Below are positions 22,551 to 33,774 of a stretch of 64,000 nucleotides of DNA, in pieces (position 1 is the stretch's first letter; every line of letters starts with the position of its first letter). The position numbers and the translations under genes are program-made. The DNA is taken from the NCBI GenBank assembly GCA_033964015.1, contig CM066923.1, forward strand, positions 25,556,168-25,620,167, written 5' to 3'. This DNA comes from Scolanthus callimorphus (lineage: Eukaryota > Cnidaria > Anthozoa > Actiniaria > Edwardsiidae). Under the pieces are notes generated by a model. The model saw only the letters and a list, made by a program, of their open reading frames with translations. It searched no databases and had not been told where the DNA came from.

Positions 22551-24974
22551 AACGTATCGATGAACAGGTACTTTATATTAATTACAGCTGTAAAAAAAAC
22601 ACAACACTTGATCATAACATAAAGTTTCCAAAGGGAAAACTAATGCCTTATTCAACTACATATCATTACATGAAAGGCCTTGTTATATCCTTTCGATACC
22701 TTTTTTCCTATTGAAAACCTGGAGTACGTTACTACTCTGTAAGTTGTGGGAAAATACTAGCTATACGTTCATACTATACACTTGCTATACGGTGTCAATT
22801 GTCTATGCATCTCTATGTCTGGGAGAGAGAAGGTGGAAGGAAAAACGCTTATAGAGCAAATTTTGAACGACTGTGAAAAGTACCGCGAAAAAGTTGTACC
22901 GTGCTGTGAGCGTGACCGTGCGTGCCGCGATCGTGACCGTGCGTGCCGCGATAGTGACCGTGCCGCGAGACTACGCGATTTCATATCGAATCTACAGGTT
23001 CCGTCCCACGACCGCGACCCGCGACAGTGCCGCGCCGTGTCGCGCACTTTTTACAGCTCTATTGAAAGAGTGACACTCGACATCATTTGTTTCAGCCTAT
23101 GCTTCAGCAAGAGAACCCGTAGTGTATTTTTTTATGACTTAAGTAACATCATTATCCTACTTGCAGTCCCCCCGGACACCTGCGTATCTGACACCTGCAT
23201 AACCCTGTTAACTCTGATGTAAGTTTGGGTTGACTGAATTATCAAGCAGCCTTTTGACTTGTAACCTGCTGGAAAAAAATCTATTGGAAAATAAATGTGA
23301 AATAAAGCATTAATAAACAAATAAAAGATTAACGACGAGCTGCCACGATTTCACCGTCTTTATTCTTTTTTTTTTTTCAATTCTTTCTTCAGAATAAGAT
23401 ATTTGTAAAGTCGTTGTGACGTAGTTTCACGAGCTCTACTTGAAGCAAAAGGATGAATATTTTTTGATCGGATTCTTAACGAAACGATGTAGCGAATCTA
23501 AAAAGAGAAACAATAAATAAGCTTACATTATCAATATTTCGGATCAATAAATTATGAATATCTTTGGTTGCTGTGAAGTAGGAGAACAAAAGGTACATTG
23601 ATATTAAAATTGCTAATTTGCTGTGGTTGTTTCAAGAATTAGCTCATCAAAAACTAGTATTAAGAAAGCAACTTACGTTAGAAAACAACATGTATAAGGA
23701 TAACTTCCATCTTAAAATACGTTAAAGATGGAATCCGCCAGTAATCAAGTAATATTGGAAAGAAATATGAAACGTTGTCCTAAACGTTTTGTAAACCCTG
23801 AATGATGAAATTATTATATCTCCGGCTAAAAATAAAAATCATACGAAAACATTTTACAAAAATGGTCTGGGCATTAATAGATTTTTTCCTAATGTTACTG
23901 TCTTTGTCGGCTTTTTTTGCTGTTTGCAGCTGTTTCTTCTTTGTAAAATGATTTGTAAAAACTATTGGCCGGGAAAGTACCTGTTCCTGTTTGCAAGTCA
24001 AGGCACTATTGTGAAAGTGTCTCAGCAGAACCTCAGCTTCAATGCAACGTGAATATGAAACAAATCGTTTGTCTAATCAGGATCGGAGTTAGGGGAGAGG
24101 GCCCCCCCTTTCTCCGGAGATTTTCCGGTACACTTACTGTATTTGCTGGAGGAAATTTGAAATCTTTTAACCATCCCGCCACCCCCCTCCCTACTGAAAT
24201 TCCAGGATCCGCCCCTTCTAATGACCAACATATTTCCCATTCAACTCCTTGTCCAAACTTCCCATCAATATTAGAAACAAACATGCTTGGAAATTTGCTG
24301 AAATCAAGTTCCCGCGGTAAGAAGGCCTGCATAGGATTACCAGCTGTGGTCAAGAGCTGCAAGAGCTTGATAATGCACACGAAGACTGAAGCATTTAGTA
24401 AAGGAAGGCCTGCGACAAACGCCGTGATGCCAGAGTTTCGCCCTCCAATACAAAACAATAATTTTTTTTATTATAAAGTATAATGAAGCGGCATCCTTTG
24501 AAAAAGGAAAGGTTCGACTGAAGAAGAGCGGCTGACACAGATGAGAGAGCACCAACTATCCCACACCCCGTTGGCCATGGTTAGAAGCTCAACTCTGATG
24601 GAGAGCTGAGTGGACAGATGGAAACCCATTTCAAAGGAACCAACATTGACTGAACAAGGTCCGGTCCAATCGGTCGAGGACCAGTCGTAATTCCACACCT
24701 GAAATGCCTTGGATTTTTAGTTCTGGCAGAAATAAATAACTATTTCTGAGGGTGTTTGAAATCGGTGTTCGTACTTAAAATATATGTTTTCTTTTTTATT
24801 TGAAAAAACCTGTCAAATAGCTTTGGTACAAACAACTCACCAGTTTTTCCAGTGGAATTCAAAAATAATTCCACTGGGAAAACTGTCCATTGTTGTTCGG
24901 TGATTTGTTTGTACCGAAGCTAGATCCGAGACTTCTGGTGTATCTCAAAACAAGGCCTTTGTCATGGGCAGTAC

Positions 24975-24976
<2 letters not shown>
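22551..24976. other. copy A upstream region, conserved in blocks C and D
   Basis: About 2 kb of non-coding sequence closely matches 33775-35420 and 42756-44480. It includes a GTGACCGTGCGTGCCGCGAT minisatellite (22905-22972, about three units). A hairpin near 24833-24882 pairs TTTTTCCAGTGGAATT with AATTCCACTGGGAAAA. No convincing gene. Confidence 0.55.
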
Positions 24977-25005
<29 letters not shown>

Positions 25006-25015
25006 TAGCTACTCC
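24977..25015. repeat. 39-base uninterrupted G run
   Basis: A pure G homopolymer preceded by ACCC. The true length is uncertain, since such runs are poorly resolved in sequencing. Confidence 0.95.
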
Positions 25016-25424
25016 TAGGTTCAATTACCCTTGAATCATGTAAAGCCTAAGGAGTTGAGTACCTTTACAACATAAGATTCGTTAATTTTTTTATAGATTT
25101 ACAATACTCGGACACCCTTTGTTTTTTTAGGTCAGTAAAATATTGCGTCCGTACAGCCACACCCACCACCGAATTAAATGCGGACATTCAGATTTGGAAC
25201 ACCCTTGACCCAAGCTTCAAACTGGTGAGTGTCCTCATTTGTCCCCCGTGGGCCCACGGACTAATGCATCCATTTCCATCGGCTGATTTAGTAAGAGAGT
25301 ATAGAACAATTTTCTCAATTAAATTTTGTAAATCAAATTCTGGAACTTGGTTTTTAGATGTTTTTTTACTTGGGTTCTATTATCGAAGGAAAACAATGTG
25401 GCCTATGACTGACATTTTTTTATT

Positions 25425-26109
25425 CTCAGGCATATTAAGGCATGGGTCAGTGTTACCACGCCCTATTAAACGTTTAATTCGTCCTTAAATCGCTCAAATT
25501 AAGAGGAAGCCTATGATTCCTATACGACATCATAGATAACATTAATCCTGATATTTTGATACTCTTCAGTTCCCATGGAAACCAATTCCTGACCTTTGAC
25601 CTAGAAATTCATAAATTTTGTTTCAAAGCCTTGGAATAGGAAAATGCACCGCCATCAGTAATCAAACCAGTGCAAATAAACGTGCTGACCTTGAGTATTC
25701 TCAGTCCAACTGGATATCGCGACGATCGTTTCTAATTAAGAAGTAATTAAAGGGTATCACATTTCATAATGCACTAAAACGCAATTCCCTTTTGAATGAT
25801 CATCATATCTAGTTGGATCAGGAATGCCTTCCTCGAACTTTACCACTTCGCAAATTAAAAACTTTGAACTTCTCATGTTTTCCTCTTCCCAAATACCATT
25901 TTCTAAAAATTAGTCAAATCTAAAGATCAAAGGTCACATTTCATGTTGCTATGGAAACGCTTGCAAAAATGAGTCTGTTTCTTGATCGCCTCAAACCTTA
26001 AAATGGTTCCATAATGATTTCACTGAACCCATGGCATATAGACCACCCCCATAGTTTTTGCAGCCGCCATCTTAAAAGCATGCGAGACCCATGCCTTAAT
26101 ATCCCTGAG
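25425..26109. mobile_element. about 685 bp MITE-like element
   Basis: Left CTCAGGCATATTAAGGCATG is inverted at the right as CATGCCTTAATATCCCTGAG. No ORF of note inside and no clean target duplication. Confidence 0.6.
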
Positions 26110-26159
26110 TTTTCTAAAGTCGTCTATATGCCTTGCAATATCGACTAATTCTACAACTA

Positions 26160-26713
26160 GATCCCGCCAGCCTTTTAAGACCGGCAACACGGGACTTCAT
26201 TCCTTGTTCAAAATCTCTTTGAAAATCCAACATGCATTTTAGAAAGTAATTCGAATCTCAGTTCTCTTCATTACGTTTAGCATACTGTCTTCGCACATTT
26301 GCCGGATAACAGTACACTCTTTTATTTTATAAGAGCCTTTTTATAAGAACGTTCAGCCTGGAATTTATCCAGATTTTAAGAACATGCTAAGAACATGCCT
26401 GAGCCTCAGATAGGAGCAAAATAGATTTATTTTCAGTGATGCTTTTTAAAATCCAGAATCAAATGTGTTAATTATAACGACCTTTAATATTGTAATTTAT
26501 AAACTCTCTTAAATACTTCATTGGTATGTATCCTTCTGTAAGATCTATCATATTTCAGGTTCCGACGTCACTGAAATGTAAGAACATCCGTAAGAACATT
26601 TCCAGCCTCAAACTGCTCCAAAAATAAGAACGGCCCAGCCTCAACTGAAAATTAGACGTTCTTATAAAAAAAAGAGTGTATTATACGAATGGCAGCTACT
26701 TGTACTCCTTTCC
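26160..26713 (-). pseudogene. remnant of a further family copy (last-exon 3' part), split by a MITE
   Basis: 26160-26314 matches the C-terminal coding region of copies E/F. The match resumes at 26679 after a MITE and is lost by about 26713. No intact frame. It shows that another gene copy once lay between A and B. Confidence 0.7.
26315..26678. mobile_element. 364 bp MITE inserted in the gene remnant
   Basis: CACTCTTTTATTTTATAAG and the reverse complement of CTTATAAAAAAAAGAGTG form the ends, flanked by TA on both sides. Inner AAGAACGTTC / GACGTTCTT also inverted. Confidence 0.75.
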
Positions 26714-27172
26714 CTAATCGTGTCCAGTATTGTGTCCCGTTCAACATTGGCGGGGAGGGAAAGGAAGGACTAGGTGTCCCAGCGACTTATGCATTTGGTT
26801 GTAGCTATATTTTATAATCCTAATAAAGAAGTGTGGAAAATGGTTTCGGTTGACAAAATGTCTCCATCTCTAAGTTATAGTGTTCCACGCTTGTGTGTGT
26901 ATGTGTTTTGATGAGGATATTTTGTTTTGTCAAAACTCAATTTCAACATGTTGGGAAAACCTGCTTGCCCTCAAGCAAAAAAGAAAGGATCACCAGGTCC
27001 CCCCCCCCCAAAAAAAAAAGAAAAAAAACTTTGTCACGTTACTAATTCCAGGGGGTGCACATAAAACCTCTCTGGCGACAACACTACTTCTTTTTCGACT
27101 CTAGCCTCGGGTTTCCCAGCGTACTTTGCGGTGCCGATCTTCTCAAAAACTGTACACGAAGATTAGGATGCG

Positions 27173-27178
27173 TTTATT
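27173..27178 (-). terminator. poly(A) signal AATAAA for copy B
   Basis: AATAAA on the - strand about 150 bp past the copy B stop, in a TTTATTTATTTA run. Confidence 0.45.
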
Positions 27179-27328
27179 TATTTATCATTTGTATCTATCA
27201 TTTTTGTTTCCTGTTAAATCATGCAATAAGAATAGTGTGTATCGTTCTTTTTCTCAGAACTGTTAAGTTACAATCGTAATTCCCTAGCTGTCTGGTCCAA
27301 AAGCCATGTGATTTTCTCAGTTTTTTTT

Positions 27329-28451
27329 CTAATCTCCTTCGCGGCAGAATGGATTTCTTTGGCAAAATGTTCCCGCCATATTTTTAAGACCTTCGATACG
27401 GGCTGCCATTCCCTGTTCAAAATCTCTTACATGATCATCATAGCATTTTGCAAAGTAATTCGTATCTCCCGTTCTATTTGTCACTTTTGTCAAGCTTCGT
27501 TGACACATTGATTGGAGGTCATGATTATAGTGATAGCAGGTCTGTATACTCCCTTCCTTACTCAGTGTCCTATGCCTCCGTGCGTCGTAAATATAAAAAT
27601 CAAAGTAACGGCATTTGCCTCTCTTCTCCGGAGCCTCGTTTGCGACTACCGAGCTGCTAAATTCCTTTTTAGAATCCACATCCCTTTTCCGCCTCCCAAC
27701 GTTATTTCCCAACATTTATCTGGAGGGACCTTAATCCCGATATCTACGTCTCCCCGTAAAAGACCGGTTTGTTTAATGATACCATGAATGTGCATACAAC
27801 CCTGTATCTTTGCTTTAAAGCCTGCCTCACACATGTAGTTATAAAAGCTGCAATGCCGACGCATTACAGTCCAAGAAACATCAATACTCCCATTCACTGG
27901 CGGATGATTTTCAAGAGAGTCTTCCAGTAGTTCGACCACTGAATTAAACAACATAACGTAGCTATCAAAAACCTTAATGAGAGCTAACTGCTTTTGTGGG
28001 GTATCACCCTTGAAAGACTCCTCTCCGATCAGTATATCGTTAAACAAACCATGCAAACAATAGGTTTTAGCAACACCCGTTGTTCCGTTTTGACAGTGTT
28101 CATAACTTACACGGTACCCCTGCAGTTTCCCATTGATAAGCCTTACTAACTCCTGTGTGATTGCTGTCCCTACATACTCTTCCACCTTGGATTTAACACC
28201 TTCCCAATAGGTATTACTTGCCGGAGAGCTAGAAGCCAGGAGTTCGTCCAAAATGTATCGAGCATAACTGCCGCCAGGTAAGCCTGGAAGGGCGAGCCTA
28301 GTCGTGTGACAAAGCCACCATCCTACGCCACTTGAAGGACAGGCACCTCGCTTCGCGGCATGTGACTCGTTGGCTTTGGAAACGGAGTCTGTGGCATTCT
28401 TTAGCACTTCCAACATCTTTAAAGTCCACCATGTTGTCTCCATGACATTTC
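27329..28451 (-). CDS. secreted 14-Cys family, copy B, last exon (frameshifted)
   Basis: More diverged copy: acidic/basic linker with KRGACPSSGVGWWLC, GGSYARYILDELL, and RRKRD kept. The C-terminal third has CQRNPFC with changed tail residues. Relative to the other copies one A is missing at 27698-27699 (CCCAAC where others have CCCAAAC), just before RRKRD; this shifts the frame and ends the upstream ORF at 27646. Everything after is open to 27329. A pseudogene or an assembly error; the long open stretches on both sides favour recent or artefactual breakage. Confidence 0.72.
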
Positions 28452-28675
28452 CTGGAAGTTGTAAATAATGAGAGAATAGAAACCTTCTGCCACTTACGGA
28501 TCTAGTAAATTTATAGGAAATGTATGAACAGCCCAGATGCTGTCTAATCGTCTGTTCGGATCAGGTGGCCGAAGGCCTCAAGAAGATGCATTTTATTCGA
28601 CAGGTCGGCAACAGTACTGAGCCAATCTTCGCGTATTCATTATTATTTTACGAGATATTTGCAGTTAAAAATTAC

Positions 28676-28786
28676 CTCCACGTTCATCCGTTGCGTTGGT
28701 AGCGCCTTTGGAATCTTCCGCAGAATAGAAGTGGAAAAGCGCAATAGCACAAATCAAGGCCGTCAGGAACGTGAGCGATGCCATAA
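28676..28786 (-). CDS. secreted 14-Cys family, copy B, signal-peptide exon
   Basis: ATG at 28784. Encodes MASLTFLTALICAIALF then an acidic linker with NAT and DERG; donor GTAATT. Intron 2 is only about 220 bp here, versus 1.3-3.6 kb in other - strand copies, so this is the least invaded intron. Confidence 0.75.
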
Positions 28787-29060
28787 CTACAAGGACGAAT
28801 TCAAGAAGAGAAATTAATTGAGCGTTTATACAGCACGTGATATTGGGAAAAAGTACTTTGCAATTGGACTTGCAATTGGACTCTTACAGGCCAGGTACAC
28901 TAATTTTGATATATTTTGAAAAAGGCTAGTGTATCTAGTCTACCTACGAAACTATCTGCCCCATAAATTCATCTGCGTACACGCGTGGATGTTTCGATGA
29001 TGTAGTGGTTAACACATCTTGCTAGGAATCCAGAGGACTCCTATGTATATATATTAGCTA

Positions 29061-29646
29061 CAGTAAAAACCCGCGTTTAAGAACCTATAAGATCCCCCCA
29101 AGGCACAACATATTTTTTACGAATCCTCCCTCTTGGTCAAAAGGAAAAAACATGCCCCCCCCCCCCCCCCCGACATTTTTTCAATTTATATGTCGAGGTA
29201 GGGTCGCGTCAACAACATTTTATCAAAAGATGCAGAACAAGGCTCAATGATAAAAAATACAAAGCGTAAAAATGCAAATAAAATCCTAGGTGGCTATACT
29301 CTTTTGTGTGTAATGACTTTCTACCAAGTGTTCTGGTGCGCTTCTCGATTGTAACCTTACTACATAGACTGAGTATCATTTATTTTGTATTTGATTGTTT
29401 GGTTTGTTTTCCGTTGTGCGCGCGAAGCGCGCAGCAATTTTGTCATAAAGCTATTATTAATCAAAAGTCCAAAGGCGTTTTTGTCTGGCAGACAAAAGTC
29501 ATTGAAGAGGACCTCGAGGAATTGTGGTATACATAATGAATGCAGCCTTATTTGACTTGAAAATACAAAGAAGCATGGGGTTCACATGGATCATTCTAGC
29601 CTAACAGGTTAATAAAATACAGGGTTTTATATGCGGGTTTTTACTG
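29061..29646. mobile_element. DNA-transposon-like insertion in copy B intron 1
   Basis: CAGTAAAAACCCGC / GCGGGTTTTTACTG ends with TA at both flanks. Interrupts a sequence that is continuous in copy A (TTAGCTACTTTACGCGG near 22075). Contains an 18-C run (29155-29172). No transposase seen. Confidence 0.65.
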
Positions 29647-29896
29647 TTACTTTACGCGGTAGGTTCAGAGTGATTTGTGTGTCGGTACTAAAACAACAAA
29701 AACAAAATGTATAAAAACTCAAAGGATTTAAAGCGATGTTTTGGAATATATATAATAAAAGTGATGCTGTGTAAAACATGTAAAACTATTCAATTGATAG
29801 ATAAATGTATAGCAAACTTAGAGGGTGCCACTTAATAGGTAAAACACTAAAAAACGTGCCGGCCCCAATAATGATTCATAAAAAAGAAAGCTTTAC

Positions 29897-29992
29897 CTTT
29901 TTCGCCAACTCCAACTCCGATGAAAGAACGAAAAATGAAGAACACGTCCTTCTTTTATAGGTAACTTGCCATCTATATTAAAGGGGGGGATA
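29897..29992 (-). promoter_or_regulatory. copy B promoter and 5'UTR exon
   Basis: TATAAAAG at 29952-29959 and a CCCCCCC box at about 29983-29989. Short non-coding exon ends at 29897 before donor GTAAAG. Confidence 0.68.
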
Positions 29993-30689
29993 GCACGCTA
30001 GCGTATTAATGAACAGGTACTCGGTAAAAAGACCTTGATTCATAACAAATAAGGTCCCCAAAGAGAAAAACCGTAGTATGCTCCATTCAACTGTATATTA
30101 TTAAATGAAAAGCCTTCTTATATCCTTTCGATAACTTGTTTCCAATTCAAAGACGATGACGCTACTACTGAAAGTTGTGGGAAAATGCTTGCTATACGGC
30201 ACGTCAATACATTTATGTCATATGTCGTCTGAGAGAGAAGGCACAAGAAGGAACGCTGATATTATTACAAGGGTGAACACCCAACATTTATTTGTTTCAG
30301 CCCACACTTCAGCAGGAAACCCTTTTTAGGACTTCAATAACATTATTATCCTAATTATTATCCTAGTCCCCCCCCCCTGGCCCTGGACACCTGCGGTTTT
30401 GACACCTGCATAACCCTGATGTGATGTAAATACACGTTTAGGTCGACTGAATTATCAAGCAGCATTTTGACTATAACCTGCTAGAAAATACTTTATTAGC
30501 TTCTATTGGTGTGAAATGATGCATTAATAAAAGATTAACGGGGAGCTGCCACGATCACCGTCTTTGTTTTATTGTTTTCGAACTTTCCTTTGAGTATTAG
30601 ATATTTTTTAAGTCGTTGTGACATAGTTTCACGAGCTCTAATCGATGCAAAAGGATTAATATGTTTCTGATTGGATTTTTAACGAGACG

Positions 30690-31010
30690 ATCGACTCGTG
30701 TGATATCGCTTTTTCGTTTCTTTTTCGGAATCTAGCCTCGAGGAGCTTTGAATAATCCTATAGAATCCCATGATATCTCTTTTTTGTGTAAATTGAGGAC
30801 GAGATATCATAGGATTCAAGTATATTCAAAGCGTTCAGTCGGTAGATTCCGCCGAAAATAGCACTCAAACAGACGATATCGCCCTCGTCGCTGCGCGACT
30901 CGTGCGATATCGCTTTTTTCGTGCTATTTTCTTAGCGGAATCTAGCCTCCTGAAGCTTTGAATAATCCTATAGAATCCCATATCTTAATCCCTACGCGCG
31001 TATTGACGAG
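30690..31010. repeat. dispersed ATATCTC/GAGATAT inverted repeat, second copy
   Basis: Shares GACGAGATATCATA, CCGAAAATAGCACTCAAA and TGAATAATCCTATA with 10131-10788. Confidence 0.6.
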
Positions 31011-31014
31011 TGAA

Positions 31015-31243
31015 TAGCCGAATTCACATTAGTGACGAGTTTTCCGTCTAAGGCGAGTTTCTCAGAAAAACAATTCCTGTTTTATGTGAATTCTAGTCGG
31101 AAACACTCTGGCTTCCACTAATTATCGCCAATCTTTCTCCTTCAAAAAAATTTTTTCGCGTGATCATAGAAGAACAGGGAAACGCGTTCAAGACAAGAAA
31201 CTCGTCTCAGACGGAAAACTCTTCTCTATTGTGAATTCAGCTA
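31015..31243. repeat. MITE with GACGAGTTTTCCGTCT ends, copy 1
   Basis: TAGCCGAATTCACA...TGTGAATTCAGCTA outer ends, then GACGAGTTTTCCGTCT and AGACGGAAAACTC arms. A related copy is at 53002-53226. Confidence 0.65.
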
Positions 31244-31791
31244 AGTTAACGTGAAATTCAATGCTTGAAAGCTCCATTCGACAAAAATGTCAGAATTTAC
31301 TCGCGCGCTAAGAAATAATATTTAATCTTTTATAATTCATTGCCCCCCAGTCGACTCGTGAATTCGACGCTAAATTTCACTTGGGAGACATATCGCGCAC
31401 TCGTCGCGATGAATTTATTTATATAACTCTACACCCAGTACCCTCGGTAACTCGCATCTAAATTTATTACAAGGCACTTTTCAGACTTTCCAACCTCCGG
31501 ATTGTTCTTAGAATGTTTTAGAGGTTAGATAGAAATACAGTTTTTCATGTAAACCTTAGATTATAATCTATACTAGTTGATACCCGTGAATAAATTCACG
31601 TGCTGTCTTTGAGGGGTGTCCGAGTGGATGGCAAAACAATTTGTTAACTGTTCCTTTTCTTTTTTTTAAAACAAACCTGCTGAGAATTTTCTTTAAGCAA
31701 AGTCCATCGCCCCTTATAGTGTTTTGAGCTACTGATCGCTTACTTATTTAAGAACTTTAAATGATCTGAAACCCAAAACGACTTCCGTTTT
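31244..31791. other. non-coding spacer
   Basis: AT-rich; contains a TACTAGTTGATACCCGTGAA segment similar to one near 45490, probably a transposon end. No gene seen. Confidence 0.35.
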
Positions 31792-32300
31792 CAGCTCCGA
31801 TATTTTTTGCTTGTTATCCTCTTGGCGCGCGCTCTTGAATGGTTTCCCAGGCACGTTTTTGGAGCTCAGTGAGAACACGTTTTGGCTAAATAAAGCCTAC
31901 AATAACAAGTCTAAATTTCAAGCTTTCATTCACGCAAAATTTAGCCTTCTTTGTGAAGCAACGCTAAGATGGCGGACTCAGTGTTAGTTTTTTTTAATAC
32001 AGTGAACAGAGAAGCTGCCATTCAAGCATTTTCTTTAGCGAGGACGCGCTGTCTGCTTGACAAAGATAGGCTAAATTTTGCATGAAAGAAAGCTTGAAAT
32101 TTAGACCATTTCATTTAACGGGAGCCGTACATTAAAGTTAAATTAGTTTTGTTTGTACAATTTGAAGCTCAAGCCAAGGGAAATTTTATTTTAGGCTTTA
32201 TTTAGCAAAAAAGTGATCTCGCTGAGCTCCACAAACGTGCATGGGAAGCCATTCAAGTGCGTGCGTCAACAGGATAACAAAACAAAATATATCGGAGCTG
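31792..32300. repeat. about 510 bp foldback element
   Basis: CAGCTCCGATAT / ATATCGGAGCTG ends. Further arms pair: GTTATCCTC with CAGGATAAC-type, GGCTAAATAAAGCC with GGCTTTATTTAGC, and TAAATTTCAAGCTTTC with its inverse. Confidence 0.7.
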
Positions 32301-32392
32301 CTTGCCCCCGAAGCCAAAAAAAAGATCAACAATCCCCCCCCCCCAAAAAAAAAAAAAAAAAATACAACTTTCTCACGTTACTAGTTCCATGG

Positions 32393-32858
32393 GGGTATCA
32401 CCCTTGAAAGGTTCCTCTCCGATCAGTATATCGTTAAACAAACCATTCAAACAGTAGGTTTTTGCCACATCCGTTCTTCCGCTTTTACAGTGTTCGTAAC
32501 TTACACGATACCCCCGCAGTTTCCATTCGATAAGCCTGTAGCTAACTCCTGTGTGATTGCTGTCCCTACATACTCTAGTACTCTTCGACCTTGAATTTAA
32601 CACCTTCCCAATAGGTATTACTTGCCGGTGAGTTAGAAGCCAATAATTCGGTCAAGATGTATCGAGCGTAGCTGCCGCCAGGAAAGTTAGGAAGGGCGAG
32701 CATGGTCGTGTAACAAAGCCACCATCCTACACCACTTGAAGAACAGGGACCTCGCTTTGTCGCGGCATCTGACTCGTTGGCTTTGTAAACAGAGTCGGTG
32801 GCATTCTTACACTTCCAACATCTTTAAAGTCCACCGCCAGGAACGTGAGCGATGCCAT
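32393..32858 (-). pseudogene. secreted 14-Cys family, copy C, rearranged fragment
   Basis: Only the N-terminal half of the last exon remains. Downstream it joins a C-run/A-run spacer similar to 26985-27050; upstream the exon is fused directly to the first eight codons of the signal-peptide exon (ATG at 32858), with intron 2 and the acceptor lost. The fusion is out of frame and the body has further indels. Non-functional. Confidence 0.8.
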
Positions 32859-32898
32859 AACTAGAATGACGAATTCAAGAATATTTGACAGGAGATTT

Positions 32899-33678
32899 CG
32901 TACTTAAAATATATGTTTTCTTTTTTATTTGAAAAAACCTGTCAAATCGCGCCGAGTTGCGCCTAGTTTACATTAGTGATTTTGAGTTGACGCGTACGTG
33001 CGAGAAAAATCGCCGCGACTCGCGCGACAAAAATTGCAGCAAAAATTGCGCGTGTAAACGGGCCTTTACAGGTAGACCAATCCGAGTCTCATGAGAATCT
33101 CCTTTACTACCTAGAAAAAAATCGCATTGCATAGTCTTTCAATATGAATAATTTATGTATTTTCTTTTATTCCACCCTCGTCCTTGATCCATTTCAATTT
33201 TTTCATTGATAATTAGTCATGTATTGAAATGTTCGTATATCTCTTAGCTACTTTACGCGGCGCAAGTTCCATAGAGACCGTCTTCTTGTTTTATGGTCAA
33301 ATCGAATTACTGCCCTCTTTTGCCGTCGTTAATTGGCTTTAATCATTCGCCTCGTTTGTCTAGCGTGCGTCGCGACTAAAGAACGCAATGAAGTACATGT
33401 ACATCAACGGTTCAGAGTGATTTTCTGTGTCGGCAACAAAAATCTGCAGAAAAACCCAAAAGACTCCATGCGATGTTTTGAAATGGTTACGTAGTACAAA
33501 AAAATAATTCTCGCCATTCTGAAATACTCGTTTTTAAGTGTAGTATGTTCCTTTCGTCCTGCCGCACCTGTCAAGAATCACAACCAACCTTTTTTTATAT
33601 AAATCTGTCTGGACATGCTGGAACATTAAAAAATATTAAATGATTCAAAGAAAAGTACATGAAAGAGCTCACGCTTAC
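32899..33678. other. mosaic sequence upstream of copy C
   Basis: 32899-32946 matches 24768-24816 (upstream of copy A). It joins abruptly to sequence matching 21776 onward (the right part of the TTA MITE and intron 1). Confidence 0.55.
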
Positions 33679-33774
33679 CTTTTTTGGCAACCCCAACTCC
33701 GATGAGCGGGTGAGGAAATGAAGAACACGTCCATCTCTTATAGATAACACGTCATCTAGATTAAGGGGGGACTA
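33679..33774 (-). promoter_or_regulatory. copy C promoter and 5'UTR exon
   Basis: TATAAGAG at 33735-33742 (one change from TATAAAAG), GTCCCCCC at about 33765-33772, donor GTAAG next to 33679. The promoter persists in front of a dead gene. Confidence 0.6.

Noticed and set aside
22782..23222. 146-codon arginine-rich frame, similar frames at 33929-34442 and 43027-43245
   Set aside because: Frames coincide with the GTGACCGTGC minisatellite and upstream DNA; they differ in frame and length between copies and lack splice or start consistency.
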